64,000 nucleotides of DNA from Balneolaceae bacterium UBA7797 (GTDB lineage Bacteria; Bacteroidota; Rhodothermia; Balneolales; Balneolaceae), in assembly GCA_002480645.1 (NCBI GenBank), contig DLCN01000003.1, positions 248,001 to 312,000 on the forward strand, read 5' to 3'. A program made the translations under genes and the position numbers. Below the pieces are notes generated by a model. It had not been told where the DNA came from. It saw only the letters and a program-made list of their open reading frames with translations, and searched no databases. Positions 34,364-43,368 of this stretch are shown here, in pieces (the first letter of the stretch is position 1; the number at the start of each line of letters is the position of its first letter).

Positions 34364-36169
34364 TTATGGATATTCTAAAAGGTAGATGACCGGCTCAGAA
34401 CCACGATCAGCTAAACGACGGGCTAAAGCGTTTGCATCTCTGAAGGAGTTAAAGATCTCAGATACCTGTACATAATAAAGCCCATTTTCCATCCCGAATA
34501 CTCGGGTATCGATATTTAGGGCTTCTTTTAATGATTGTACGGCAGCTTCTGCGAGCTGTCGGTTCTCAAATACATTAATTTGTATCTGATATCTGGCCCG
34601 GTAATTTCTGAAATCTTCCGTATTTGGCTTGAGTTCGAGATTTCTGGTTAATCCCTTTTCCCTGATATTGTTAAGAACAGATAATGCATGATCCTGGCGG
34701 GTGTATGGTCCATTCACCACAAGAAAACGGTTTTCAGATTTTACGATATAGGATTCGATCCCATAATCTCCAAGAATGGTAAATGAATAATCAATGGCAT
34801 TTTGCTCTGAAGAGAATGAACCAAATTGGATTAGGTAAGTTAGGGTCTCTATTCTGTTACTTCCTGCATCACATCGGTGAACAAGATTCAGGTTTAACTC
34901 AGGCATCTCACTCTTAACAGTTCTGTAATCTTCAATTGCTTTGGTAAAGTTTTGATCACCGGAAGAACGAATGGTATACAGGTCGTTATTAAAACCAATA
35001 TTAAGTGCTACCCCGGTTCTTTCCGTTACTGAGTTTGAGACATCAAAAGCACTGTTTAAAGATCTGAAGCTGCCAACCTGAATTGCATAACTACAATTAT
35101 CCCTGGAACCAAGTGAGAAAACAGCATTTGATGATACCGGTTCCGGATCAGGGGTTTCAGGCTGTTCAGTTACCTTTTCCGGTTGATCTGCAGCTAATGG
35201 TTCGTCAGCTTCAGCAATTTCTTCGTCCTCATCAGGAGTCTGTATGACCTCTTCTTCTGTATCAACCGTTGTAGCATTATTATTGCTAGCTGATGGGGGC
35301 TGAACGGGCTCCGGTAATGGTTTGATTGCCGGAATCGCATCAGATATAAACGTTAGAGAATCGCTAACAGTCAGGAATTGATTGGTCAGTGAATCTATGT
35401 TTGCATTTTGTAGAGAATCAGACTCTAACGAATCTGCCTCAGCAAGTAATTCCTCTTCCGGCTCAGGTTTTTCTTCCATAGAATAATACAAACGAAGCAC
35501 TACTCTTCTGTTCATCTCCCTCGGAGCCTCAACCCGTTCGCCATTCTCATCGGTGATATATCTTGGTCGTGAATCCGCGTAACCTGAAGCCTTCAGGCGA
35601 GATTTATCAATGCCTTCTGAAATGAAATACTTGACCACATCTGCTGCCCGTGCTGTAGATAATTCCCAGTTAGATGGATAAATACGAGATGAGATCGGCA
35701 CATCATCCGTATGGCCTTCAACATCAATATTATAATCGTCGTACTCATTTTTCCGGATGGCGACAACGATCTTATTCAAAATATCTTTAGCTGATGAAAG
35801 AAGGTTTGCACTTCCCGAATTAAAGAAAGAGTCACTGCTGAATCTGATCTTAATATCATTAAGATCACGGTTGATCTCGATCTTACCTGCCTCGATCTCG
35901 TCTACAAGGTAGATCTCCAGTTGACGCTGAACTTCTTCGATCGGGGTGGTTATATACTCGGTTTCTATCACCGAGGAGTCGTATAAATTTGAGACGGAAA
36001 GGGGATCTTGTTTTGTGATCTGAGAGACGGAAAGTAATACGATCAAAAAACCAAGGATCACCGTAATGATATCGAGATAACTGATCTGCCAGCTATCCTC
36101 ATCTTCTCCCTCAAAATGACTGTTGGGGAAGAGTGAATTTCTATTTCTATTGGATGGTCCCGGACTCAA
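34364..36169 (-). CDS. MotB/OmpA-like stator subunit with three SPOR-like repeats
   Basis: A 601-residue protein. The N-terminus has the MotB pattern: a polar stretch, then WQISYLDIITVILGFLIVLLS (residues 27-47), with D33 at the position of the ion-carrying Asp32 of E. coli MotB. Residues of about 95-232 form an OmpA/MotB peptidoglycan-binding domain (NIDVEGHTDDVPISSR, LSTARAADVVKYF, LKASGYADSRP, EMNRRVVLRLYY). An acidic proline-rich linker (233-350) leads to three SPOR-like units at about 358-432, 443-515 and 524-598 (YAIQVGSFRS, YLIQFGSFSS, YQIQINVFEN). SPOR domains bind septal peptidoglycan glycans. It is the last gene of the chaperone-usher-motor operon, 18 bases after the MotA homologue. 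Confidence 0.88.
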   Translation of the reverse strand: MSPGPSNRNRNSLFPNSHFEGEDEDSWQISYLDIITVILGFLIVLLSVSQITKQDPLSVSNLYDSSVIETEYITTPIEEVQRQLEIYLVDEIEAGKIEINRDLNDIKIRFSSDSFFNSGSANLLSSAKDILNKIVVAIRKNEYDDYNIDVEGHTDDVPISSRIYPSNWELSTARAADVVKYFISEGIDKSRLKASGYADSRPRYITDENGERVEAPREMNRRVVLRLYYSMEEKPEPEEELLAEADSLESDSLQNANIDSLTNQFLTVSDSLTFISDAIPAIKPLPEPVQPPSASNNNATTVDTEEEVIQTPDEDEEIAEADEPLAADQPEKVTEQPETPDPEPVSSNAVFSLGSRDNCSYAIQVGSFRSLNSAFDVSNSVTERTGVALNIGFNNDLYTIRSSGDQNFTKAIEDYRTVKSEMPELNLNLVHRCDAGSNRIETLTYLIQFGSFSSEQNAIDYSFTILGDYGIESYIVKSENRFLVVNGPYTRQDHALSVLNNIREKGLTRNLELKPNTEDFRNYRARYQIQINVFENRQLAEAAVQSLKEALNIDTRVFGMENGLYYVQVSEIFNSFRDANALARRLADRGSEPVIYLLEYP

Positions 36170-36187
36170 AGTGTACGACTTTATACT

Positions 36188-36985
36188 TTATAGTTGTGTC
36201 TTATTCCGGCGCATATGGGCCTGCAGTTTATCGTAGATCTGTAATGAGGTTTTTTGATTTTCGATAAGTAAAACGCCTTCCAGTATCATTTTTTCACGAA
36301 AATATTGAAGTGAAGCAATATTATTCATTTTTCGGGCCATAGGAATGAATATGAAGTTACCAATGATGATCCCATATAAAGTGGTCATAAGCGCAGCTGC
36401 CAGTCCTGTAAGCAGAGACTCTACTTCGTTGAACCCTGAAAGCATCACAATAAGGCCAAAAAGTGTACCCAGCATTCCAAATACAGGGGCAGATTTACCC
36501 ATGCTCATTATGATCTGATTGATCTGCAATTGTTTAGAGAAATTCTCCTCAATATTTATCTCTCCCAATTCCCGGAGTTCCTCTGAACTATAGTTGGTAT
36601 CCATCACAGAAAACAAATAGCCTTCGAAGGTTTCCATATAATCTTCACTTAATTGAGCAACCGCTTGTACCCGGTCTTCTTTGATCATTTTCTGCCATTC
36701 TAAGATACGTTGAATATCATCCTCTAAAAGGTCATCAGAGATGGTGCTGTGAGAGAATAAACGCAGGCTTTCCCGATAGGCTCTCAGTACATTTCTAAAT
36801 GGGTAACTGATAAAGATACTGGCAGAGACACCACCGATCACAATAGCCAAACTTGGTAGATTCAGATATTCCAGTGTGGTTGGTATCAGCTCATATTGGG
36901 TAAAACCCATTACTAATAATGATCCCCACAGTAAAACCATCATGGAGATCAAAAAGCTGAGTATGTTTAAGATAGAAGTACGCAT
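36188..36985 (-). CDS. MotA-like stator protein
   Basis: A 265-residue protein with four hydrophobic segments in the MotA arrangement: two N-terminal (about 8-28 and 42-62), a 100-residue cytoplasmic loop, then segments at about 163-185 and 195-216. Family features include LPSLAIVIGG, GKSAPVFGMLGTLFGLIVML with P167 at the place of E. coli MotA Pro173, and LAAALMTTLYGIIIGNFIFIPMA with P215 like Pro222. The cytoplasmic loop is rich in charges (DDLLEDDIQRILEWQK), as needed for contact with FliG. It reads as MotA rather than ExbB or TolQ because of length, loop size and these motifs. Stator for the FliF-FliG fusion two genes upstream is inferred. Confidence 0.88.
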   Translation of the reverse strand: MRTSILNILSFLISMMVLLWGSLLVMGFTQYELIPTTLEYLNLPSLAIVIGGVSASIFISYPFRNVLRAYRESLRLFSHSTISDDLLEDDIQRILEWQKMIKEDRVQAVAQLSEDYMETFEGYLFSVMDTNYSSEELRELGEINIEENFSKQLQINQIIMSMGKSAPVFGMLGTLFGLIVMLSGFNEVESLLTGLAAALMTTLYGIIIGNFIFIPMARKMNNIASLQYFREKMILEGVLLIENQKTSLQIYDKLQAHMRRNKTQL

Positions 36986-36997
36986 AAGTGGTAATTC

Positions 36998-37501
36998 TTA
37001 AAAATTTTTCCTGAATTTGTCATCAAGCAAACCTTGATTCTGTAGCTCTCTGAGCACATAGTTTGAGTAGGAGAGCGGTAGATTTTCGTCCAGCTCTAAG
37101 GCTTTTCTCCAATCCCGTACAAAATTATCAACCGAACCTAATCCCAGAAAGATACTACCTCTAAGAGCAAGAATATCTGCATTTTCTTTAAAACCGTACG
37201 CCTTGTTTATATAGTAAAGGGCCTGTTCATAATCTCCGTTATAATATCTCTGTTGAGCCAGGATATAGAATGTTGTAAGTCCGTTAGCCCTGGCCTGATA
37301 TTCATTGTACAGATCGATCTTATATTGTTTTTTGATCTCGTTTCTTAATGAATCAGCTACCGAAGACCGATCACTGTCTTCGTTATCCTGTGTATCCTCA
37401 GGATCAGTAAAACTCTCAGCAGAGACATCATCCATCGCTTTTTCACTACTTTTACACGAAAAAAGCAGGGCGTAGGCAGGAATCATCATGATCACACCCA
37501 A
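36998..37501 (-). CDS. TPR-containing lipoprotein
   Basis: A short lipoprotein with lipobox LLFSC, an acidic linker and three TPR-like helix pairs: TTFYILAQQRYYNGDYEQALYYINKAYG, DILALRGSIFLGLG and FVRDWRKALELDENLPLSYSNY. The start is not clear: the frame shown opens at TTG (37501) with ATG codons four and five codons on, while the signal-like sequence extends upstream to a stop without a normal start. AGGAG lies 17 bases before the TTG. It sits between the FliF-FliG fusion (34 bases) and MotA (12 bases). The TPR motif resembles the C-terminal tail of the usher. A pilotin-like or assembly role is possible. Confidence 0.75.
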   Translation of the reverse strand: MGVIMMIPAYALLFSCKSSEKAMDDVSAESFTDPEDTQDNEDSDRSSVADSLRNEIKKQYKIDLYNEYQARANGLTTFYILAQQRYYNGDYEQALYYINKAYGFKENADILALRGSIFLGLGSVDNFVRDWRKALELDENLPLSYSNYVLRELQNQGLLDDKFRKNF

Positions 37502-37535
37502 ATAGAATAGTGATATTTGACTCCTGTTTTTGATA

Positions 37536-39416
37536 TCAGTTTTCCTCTTTTACCAGTTCGCCTTTTTTATGAAGCTCCGCGTAATAACGGATAGACTTCA
37601 TTAACATTGATTTGGCCGGATTGGTTGCTTTAATATCTTTGATCGGATTCTCCTGTAATTCCAACCGGATCAGGCGTTGCTCTCTGGAAGGTCGTACAGA
37701 TAATATCCGGTCAAGGATTTTAGGTTCCAAACCTGCAACAGCTTCCAGTATAGTGCCTGTATTCAGTTCATTGGCAGCATGCTTAATGATCTCAATATCA
37801 AGATCCGGAATCTGTTCTATTGTGATGAATTGTTCTTTTAATGCTTCCGCAACCACAGAGCCCGTAGCCTGGAGTTGCTCAATATATTGCCGCTGTTGGG
37901 TAACAGGAAGTTTTTCAAGAACCGGAAGGATGTTTTCGGTTCCTTTTCGTTCTTCTTTTTCCAGCTCGATCAATTCCATGGTTTTATCGAATAGCGAATT
38001 TGATATAACCCGATGCTGTTTATAGGTAAGATTATGTAGCGTAGCCATTTTTAACATGATGTCAGCTACTCTGTCTCTGTCTAATTGATCCAGTATGGAA
38101 GCAGCCCGATATTCATCCAGATAATCAATGATCAGAGCTGCAGTTTGGGTATTCTCTGTTTTGAGCAATCTGAGAATAACTTTCTCAGATACGTGATCCA
38201 GAAAACGGAATAAATTAAGCTGGGAGTGTTTCTGCCTGTTTTCTGATTCACCTTTGTTACCACCCAGTAATTCGTTGAATTCTGTAGCTATTTGTTTTCG
38301 TTCTTCCGTACTGAGAGGGGGTAAGTTATCCAGAGCATCACTGATCGCCTGATAATAATCCGGTCGTATATCTTTTTTCAGAGAACGAATAAGGTGTCGA
38401 TCTACTGACGCAATGACCTGAGCGGCACGCCGGGCTCCCTGGTCCGCATGTTCATCCATCCAGTATTCAAACAACAGAGAAATATCCTGTGGCTTATTGA
38501 AGAAATTCTGAATCAGAAGATCTACTTCATTCGCTTTATCCGGCTCTATAGTTTTCAGGATCACTGAATTTGAGGTCTGATCGTTTTTAACTTTTCCTTC
38601 AACAGTAAGATCACTTCTTAGATTGCTGCGCTGGGACCGGATTGTAGATTGATCGGTGGAAGATTTTCGGGTAAAGATGCGAGATATAACCAGAGCGATC
38701 AGAAACAATACAAAAAGAACCGCCAGAGGGATGTAATCATTAATGCTTTCAGCAAAAGTTTTTTCTACTTCGGGCTGATTATTCTGTTGAGGAAGTTGCG
38801 GGAGTTCCTGAGCCATATCATCCTGAAAATCAGGCATATTTAAGCGCCGAATGTTGATCACATCTCCACGATTATCATCTGTTTTAGCAGCGATACCTGT
38901 GATCAATCTCATAAATTCCAGTTCACGGGTGGTAAGAGATGAATCAGCATAAATATTAATTACCAGGCTATTCAGTTTAAGAGTACGAATGGTATTCTGA
39001 TTCAGGATCTTTTCCGGATTATTCTCCACATTTTCATCCGGAAGAAGATTCTCTTCGGGTAAAAAAGGGAGTCCCGGCATGGTAATATTATTAGGTCGCT
39101 GCCTTATGACCTGATTTTGAGTAACGGTGAAGGTTTCGTCGACCATCTCGGCACTGATATCAACATCTACAAAAAATGAGCGGGGGTCGAAATAATTGGA
39201 AAGTATCTGTAAGACCTGTGCATCGTAACGTTGTTCAAGGGTTGCAACTCTGAGTTCAAAAGAATCGGAAGTGGTTACATTTTCCCCGGTTTGGGCATAA
39301 CTATTACCTCCAGCAAAAAGAATGATGAGAGTAAGAGCGAAAACCCAAAGTAAATTACTGCTTAAGCCAAATCGTAAGTGCTTAAAATAGATGATTTTGC
39401 AATTATAGGTCGACAT
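37536..39416 (-). CDS. Natural fusion of a FliF-type MS-ring domain and a FliG-type rotor domain
   Basis: A 626-residue protein. Residues 1-41 are a signal or anchor segment (FALTLIILFAGGNSYAQ). Residues of about 50-197 match the C-terminal part of FliF: LEQRYDAQVLQILSNYF, VDVDISAEMVDETF, LVINIYADSSLTTRELEFMR and RGDVINIRRLNMP. A TM segment follows (about 227-247), then a cytoplasmic region of about 290-626 resembling FliG. Its middle has LLKTENTQTAALIIDYLDEYRAASILDQL (the EHPQ-region pattern) and its C-terminus ILEAVAGLEPKILDRILSV..SREQRLIRLELQENP aligns with the torque helix. The first ring-building repeats of FliF are missing. It lies 40 bases after the usher gene. This gene ties the usher operon to a flagellar-type motor. 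Confidence 0.85.
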   Translation of the reverse strand: MSTYNCKIIYFKHLRFGLSSNLLWVFALTLIILFAGGNSYAQTGENVTTSDSFELRVATLEQRYDAQVLQILSNYFDPRSFFVDVDISAEMVDETFTVTQNQVIRQRPNNITMPGLPFLPEENLLPDENVENNPEKILNQNTIRTLKLNSLVINIYADSSLTTRELEFMRLITGIAAKTDDNRGDVINIRRLNMPDFQDDMAQELPQLPQQNNQPEVEKTFAESINDYIPLAVLFVLFLIALVISRIFTRKSSTDQSTIRSQRSNLRSDLTVEGKVKNDQTSNSVILKTIEPDKANEVDLLIQNFFNKPQDISLLFEYWMDEHADQGARRAAQVIASVDRHLIRSLKKDIRPDYYQAISDALDNLPPLSTEERKQIATEFNELLGGNKGESENRQKHSQLNLFRFLDHVSEKVILRLLKTENTQTAALIIDYLDEYRAASILDQLDRDRVADIMLKMATLHNLTYKQHRVISNSLFDKTMELIELEKEERKGTENILPVLEKLPVTQQRQYIEQLQATGSVVAEALKEQFITIEQIPDLDIEIIKHAANELNTGTILEAVAGLEPKILDRILSVRPSREQRLIRLELQENPIKDIKATNPAKSMLMKSIRYYAELHKKGELVKEEN

Positions 39417-39456
39417 ATTGTAATGTTAGCCGTTTACGAACTTCAATACCATAAAT

Positions 39457-42456
39457 TTATTCTAATGATCCGCCTATATTTATGATCTGATCCAGAGCTT
39501 CCATTTCAGGAATATAAATATCCGGATTAAATCTTACAGCCATATTCCAATTCTCTCTGGCGAGCTCTTTCTCGCCTTTCAAATAGTGGAGGCTACCCTT
39601 TAGAGCGTATCCTTGTGCCGTCTTGAAAATGTCCAGCGATTCGTTAACCAGATCCATCGCCTGTTCAATTCTTTTTCTGTAGAATGCATTCTGTGCCATA
39701 ATGATCAAACGTAACGAACGGTCCAGATCATTAAGTAAAGACTCTCTGTATGCGACCAATTCTCTGTCTGTTTCTAAACTTGCCATGATCGTTTGAAGCG
39801 TATCATTCAGCGCTTCCTGCTCTTCATCATAATCTTTTGGAACGATCAGAAAGTGTAAGCCTTCTATAAAGTCACCTTCAGATTTTGCCTCCACTTCAAT
39901 ATCCAGTTTTTCGGGGATGGTTCTGGAACCAAGAAGATTCAGCTGACTTTGATCGACGGTAAGTTCATATTTACCCGGAGGGAGTTCATAATCGTAAAAA
40001 GTACCATCCGTAAACGTTCTGATGTCTTTTCTGAAGTCATTTTCAGTACCAACGATATGGATATTCAATCCTCCCTGAGGCTGGGTATGACCCTCTTCGT
40101 ATAACCGCTCTACATTACCTTCAATAACGCCCGATAAATAAAAGGGGATATCGATCTTCTTAAAGCTGTTCGGGTCGGTTACAAGCGAGAATTTTTCCAG
40201 TTCCGGAACCAGCATCGGATTATTCAGCGAAGCCTTCATCATTTCCATATTGTACCGGTAATATGACTGCATCTGCGTGTAATAAAGTACTCCGTTCTTA
40301 TAGATGGGGAAAGAGCCGGACCTTCCGATCCTCATCTTACCTTCTGGTATCAGGTTATCTTCTTCTTTATCGTACGTATGATTGTTATTGTTATCTACAA
40401 ACATACGAATCGCAGTTCCTGATTTACCGACCTGATTTCTGCTCGTGATAATGAAATTCTTATAGTTACTGTCGTAACCCACCGATCCGCGGACATTTTG
40501 TGTGGCCGTATAACTTGTTGAATTGGTGGTAAAGGTGGTGGTAGTTCTTGCTTTATTGAATTCAAAAATAAAGCCGATTCTGAAATTTGTATTCTGTGTA
40601 ATGAAATTCTGCCCCAAAGAAACCTGAATTCGGCCGGTTTTCATAACACTTTTCGAGATCATCATTTCCATGGATTCAGATTGTTTCAAATACGGTCGGT
40701 ATCTGTAAGTACCTCTGAAAAATGTCCCGATAAGGAAATCAGGGATCTTTTGTTCTCTGGTTAAACTATAGGTTACAGAACTGTTAACGGAGGCCGCACG
40801 AGTCATCTCCAAAGGGTTGAAGGTATCAATCAGTCTGTCACTGTAGCCCAGTCTTAAGTTCATTTTCTTAACACGAGTGTTCAGATCCAGTCTGTAGTTT
40901 GAAAAATTCTCGTTATCTCTGAAGCGGGTATAGGTAGAAGCCCTCACATTTAACGGGAAATTGCCGATCCTGAAAGGATAAAATCCGCTTAAGCTGAGCT
41001 GACTACTATTTCCACCTTGATTATACAATCCGGATTGTGCAATAAAGTTTGTGTAATTAACGCTAAAACTGGAGCTGTTTGCGTATATGGCATTAATTCC
41101 GGACCTGAAAAATCCATTTGAGATAGCTTCCATGGTTACAATGTAATTTGTAAGCAGACGCCCTGATACTTTGGAAGTAATGCTGGGACCGGGATTGGAG
41201 ACTAACCCGTCAAAATACTCAAATCCGGCTCCGGCTGTCAGCCAGTTTGTAACCCCCACAGTGGTTTTTCCCTGTACAGTATAATTGCGATCTTCAGATC
41301 CTATAAGTGAATTTTTTAGCCTTCCTGCGTTTAAGTGATAGGTGACTTCGCCTTTAGGATTAAAGTTGAATGGAACCTGTACACGTCTCGATTCCTGAAT
41401 GATCTGTCCCGTAGGACCGTAAATTCTAAGGTCTAATTGTGAGGATCCATAATATAACGGTGCAATAAAACGATATCTCCCCAGATCATCCGCTTTTTGA
41501 AAATCGATAAGTGAATTGTTTAAGTACAATTCTACTTCTGATTGTGGAGTCACATAACCCTGAACTTCGTATTCATCAAAAAACTGACGGCTTTCAATGG
41601 GCTCATTAGTTAAACGCACACCAACATATTGCGAATTCAATGCTCCGTCCAGCGTATTGTCACCAACAGCTACTTTTGTTATTAGCGGTGTATCTCTGAT
41701 AATATATCGCCAGCGTAGGTTATTAGTGGCGAAGGTCGAGAATTCCGAATTAACTGCTGCAATTGTTGAACCCTGCAGATCCCCACCGGCTAATTGAAGA
41801 CCAATGTTATTACTCATATTAAAGGTAGTAGAGCTTTGACTATTGATCGCAGAAATGGAGTAGTCCATGAAGCCTCCATCAAATGCACTCCATTTCCGGT
41901 CAAATTCCAGTGGAAAGAATTCGGTGGTAGTTCGGTAACCACGTTGCATATTCTCTCTTTTTGCCGTTCTTACCGTTCTTTCGATACGTGGAATAGGAAT
42001 ATTGGTCTCCAGATCTAATGCAAGGTTATTGAAATCAACCGTAAAATTTAGCCCAAAGATATTTTTAAAAATGTCTGGATGTAAGAAATAGTCCAGCTCT
42101 TTGATCAGAACCTCTTCCGGTTTGATCTCTGTAGAGGTACCATCAAATGTAATTGTATAATTTTCAAGATCGATTCGATACGGAATCTGATCGAGCCCAA
42201 AATTTCCCTGGACTACCAGACCATTTACATTGGCTTCGAAATCGAGCGTAGAAAAAAGACCGTTAACAGGCAGGTAGAAAACATCGTCAAGGTAGTAAGA
42301 AGTGACGATGCTGTTAATTACACCACGGTGTCTGAATGCAAGATATACCTCGAAACTATCATCCTCGTCTACCTGAGCAACACTGTTAACAGGAAACAGT
42401 AATCCAAGTAGCAGAGAAAGAATTAAATAACGGGCAAAATTGCATCTTACATTCAC
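39457..42456 (-). CDS. Usher-like outer-membrane protein with C-terminal TPR
   Basis: A 999-residue protein starting at GTG (42456), overlapping the chaperone stop as GTGA, so the two are coupled. The signal peptide (ARYLILSLLLGLLFPVNSVAQ) is followed by an N-terminal domain (about 30-150), then a barrel with plug-like YEVQGYVTPQSEVELYLNNSLIDFQKADDLGRYRF and LRIYGPTGQIIQE, segments typical of fimbrial ushers of the PapC/TcfC kind. Around 770-850 is a carboxypeptidase-regulatory-like domain (IEGNVERLYEEG, GTFYDYELPPGKYEL). The end (about 905-990) is a TPR-like stretch (ALKGSLHYLKGEKELARENWNMAVRF), absent from classical ushers. It is predicted to assemble the DUF4402 fibre subunits. Confidence 0.8.
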   Translation of the reverse strand: MNVRCNFARYLILSLLLGLLFPVNSVAQVDEDDSFEVYLAFRHRGVINSIVTSYYLDDVFYLPVNGLFSTLDFEANVNGLVVQGNFGLDQIPYRIDLENYTITFDGTSTEIKPEEVLIKELDYFLHPDIFKNIFGLNFTVDFNNLALDLETNIPIPRIERTVRTAKRENMQRGYRTTTEFFPLEFDRKWSAFDGGFMDYSISAINSQSSTTFNMSNNIGLQLAGGDLQGSTIAAVNSEFSTFATNNLRWRYIIRDTPLITKVAVGDNTLDGALNSQYVGVRLTNEPIESRQFFDEYEVQGYVTPQSEVELYLNNSLIDFQKADDLGRYRFIAPLYYGSSQLDLRIYGPTGQIIQESRRVQVPFNFNPKGEVTYHLNAGRLKNSLIGSEDRNYTVQGKTTVGVTNWLTAGAGFEYFDGLVSNPGPSITSKVSGRLLTNYIVTMEAISNGFFRSGINAIYANSSSFSVNYTNFIAQSGLYNQGGNSSQLSLSGFYPFRIGNFPLNVRASTYTRFRDNENFSNYRLDLNTRVKKMNLRLGYSDRLIDTFNPLEMTRAASVNSSVTYSLTREQKIPDFLIGTFFRGTYRYRPYLKQSESMEMMISKSVMKTGRIQVSLGQNFITQNTNFRIGFIFEFNKARTTTTFTTNSTSYTATQNVRGSVGYDSNYKNFIITSRNQVGKSGTAIRMFVDNNNNHTYDKEEDNLIPEGKMRIGRSGSFPIYKNGVLYYTQMQSYYRYNMEMMKASLNNPMLVPELEKFSLVTDPNSFKKIDIPFYLSGVIEGNVERLYEEGHTQPQGGLNIHIVGTENDFRKDIRTFTDGTFYDYELPPGKYELTVDQSQLNLLGSRTIPEKLDIEVEAKSEGDFIEGLHFLIVPKDYDEEQEALNDTLQTIMASLETDRELVAYRESLLNDLDRSLRLIIMAQNAFYRKRIEQAMDLVNESLDIFKTAQGYALKGSLHYLKGEKELARENWNMAVRFNPDIYIPEMEALDQIINIGGSLE

Positions 42457-43280
42457 CGGATTGAGATCGTTTCTGAAGCAGTGACCGGATCCATCTGGAT
42501 CAGATCATTTGAAGATAAATCTGGCCTTTGAGATTCAAACAGGGCAGATACACGGTAAGTGCCGGGAGCAAGGTCGGTAAGATCGAAATCCTGACGATAA
42601 ACGCCATCGAAGTACATAGAGGTAGAAATGAAACTACGTCGTACTTCTTCTCCCGCCGGGTTAAACAAAGAAAGTGTAACTGAACCTAAAAAAGGAGAGT
42701 TTCCCGTTCTGTTATAATCCACCATAACAGCGAGACTTCCGTCATCATTTAAAGAAGAACGAATTCCTTCAATTTCAATTCCGGTTGAAACGTCTCCTTT
42801 TTTATAAAAAAGTCCGGTTACCTGTTCTACGGTTATACCAACAGTTGCACTAACTACCTCAGAGGTTTGGAGCTCTAAGGGTGGTGCTTCCGGTGACGAT
42901 TTTGTCTTGATTCTTGCCCAGTAGGTGCCATCATTCAGATCATTAGGAGGGGTTACTCTTAAACGAACCATCTGGCGTTGACCCGGTGATAACGTGAAGT
43001 TCTGAGGGAAAGCTCTGATATAATCCGCAATAGAATATTGTTGCTGAACCAGGCTATCATCAACTACAGCAGAGCGGTTGCCATCGTTATCAGTACTGCT
43101 ATAGGCAAAGAAAAAATCTATCGACACTTCCTGAGTTTGGTTTCCGCCATTAACCACCATGTAGGACCCAAACCGTGAATTGGCATCAAGAAATAGATTT
43201 GTAGGGGCAATAGTAACCTGAGCAAAGGCTACAGAACCAAACAAAAAACAAGCAAAGACTGTAATTGATATTCGTTTCAT
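42453..43280 (-). CDS. PapD-like periplasmic chaperone
   Basis: A 275-residue secreted protein (signal MKRISITVFACFLFGSVAFAQ) with two Ig-like domains. The N-terminal domain has VTIAPTNLFLDANSRFGSYMVVN and NFTLSPGQRQMVRLRVTPP, the G1/F1 strand pattern of fimbrial chaperones. WARIKTKS follows the expected site. The second domain is longer than in PapD and includes FNPAGEEVRRSFISTSM. It lies directly before the usher, with a four-base overlap, and 142 bases after the main pilin gene with a terminator in between. The role is inferred: donor-strand complementation of the DUF4402 subunits. Confidence 0.82.
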   Translation of the reverse strand: MKRISITVFACFLFGSVAFAQVTIAPTNLFLDANSRFGSYMVVNGGNQTQEVSIDFFFAYSSTDNDGNRSAVVDDSLVQQQYSIADYIRAFPQNFTLSPGQRQMVRLRVTPPNDLNDGTYWARIKTKSSPEAPPLELQTSEVVSATVGITVEQVTGLFYKKGDVSTGIEIEGIRSSLNDDGSLAVMVDYNRTGNSPFLGSVTLSLFNPAGEEVRRSFISTSMYFDGVYRQDFDLTDLAPGTYRVSALFESQRPDLSSNDLIQMDPVTASETISIR

Positions 43281-43368
43281 CGAATTTTTTTTTGTTTTAA
43301 AAACTAGGTCAATCTAATAAAAAATCAATTTCAGTGTTCAATTATTTATTAGTTGAAAAATCACCCCT

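Noticed and set aside
36188..36985. An ExbB/TolQ or GldL protein
   Set aside because: The 265-residue length, long loop between TM2 and TM3, and the APVFGMLGT and IPMA prolines fit MotA better; no TonB or GldM gene is adjacent.
34364..39416. A normal flagellar operon
   Set aside because: No export gate, rod, hook, filament, FliM or FliN genes; FliF is truncated and fused to FliG, and the genes follow a usher.
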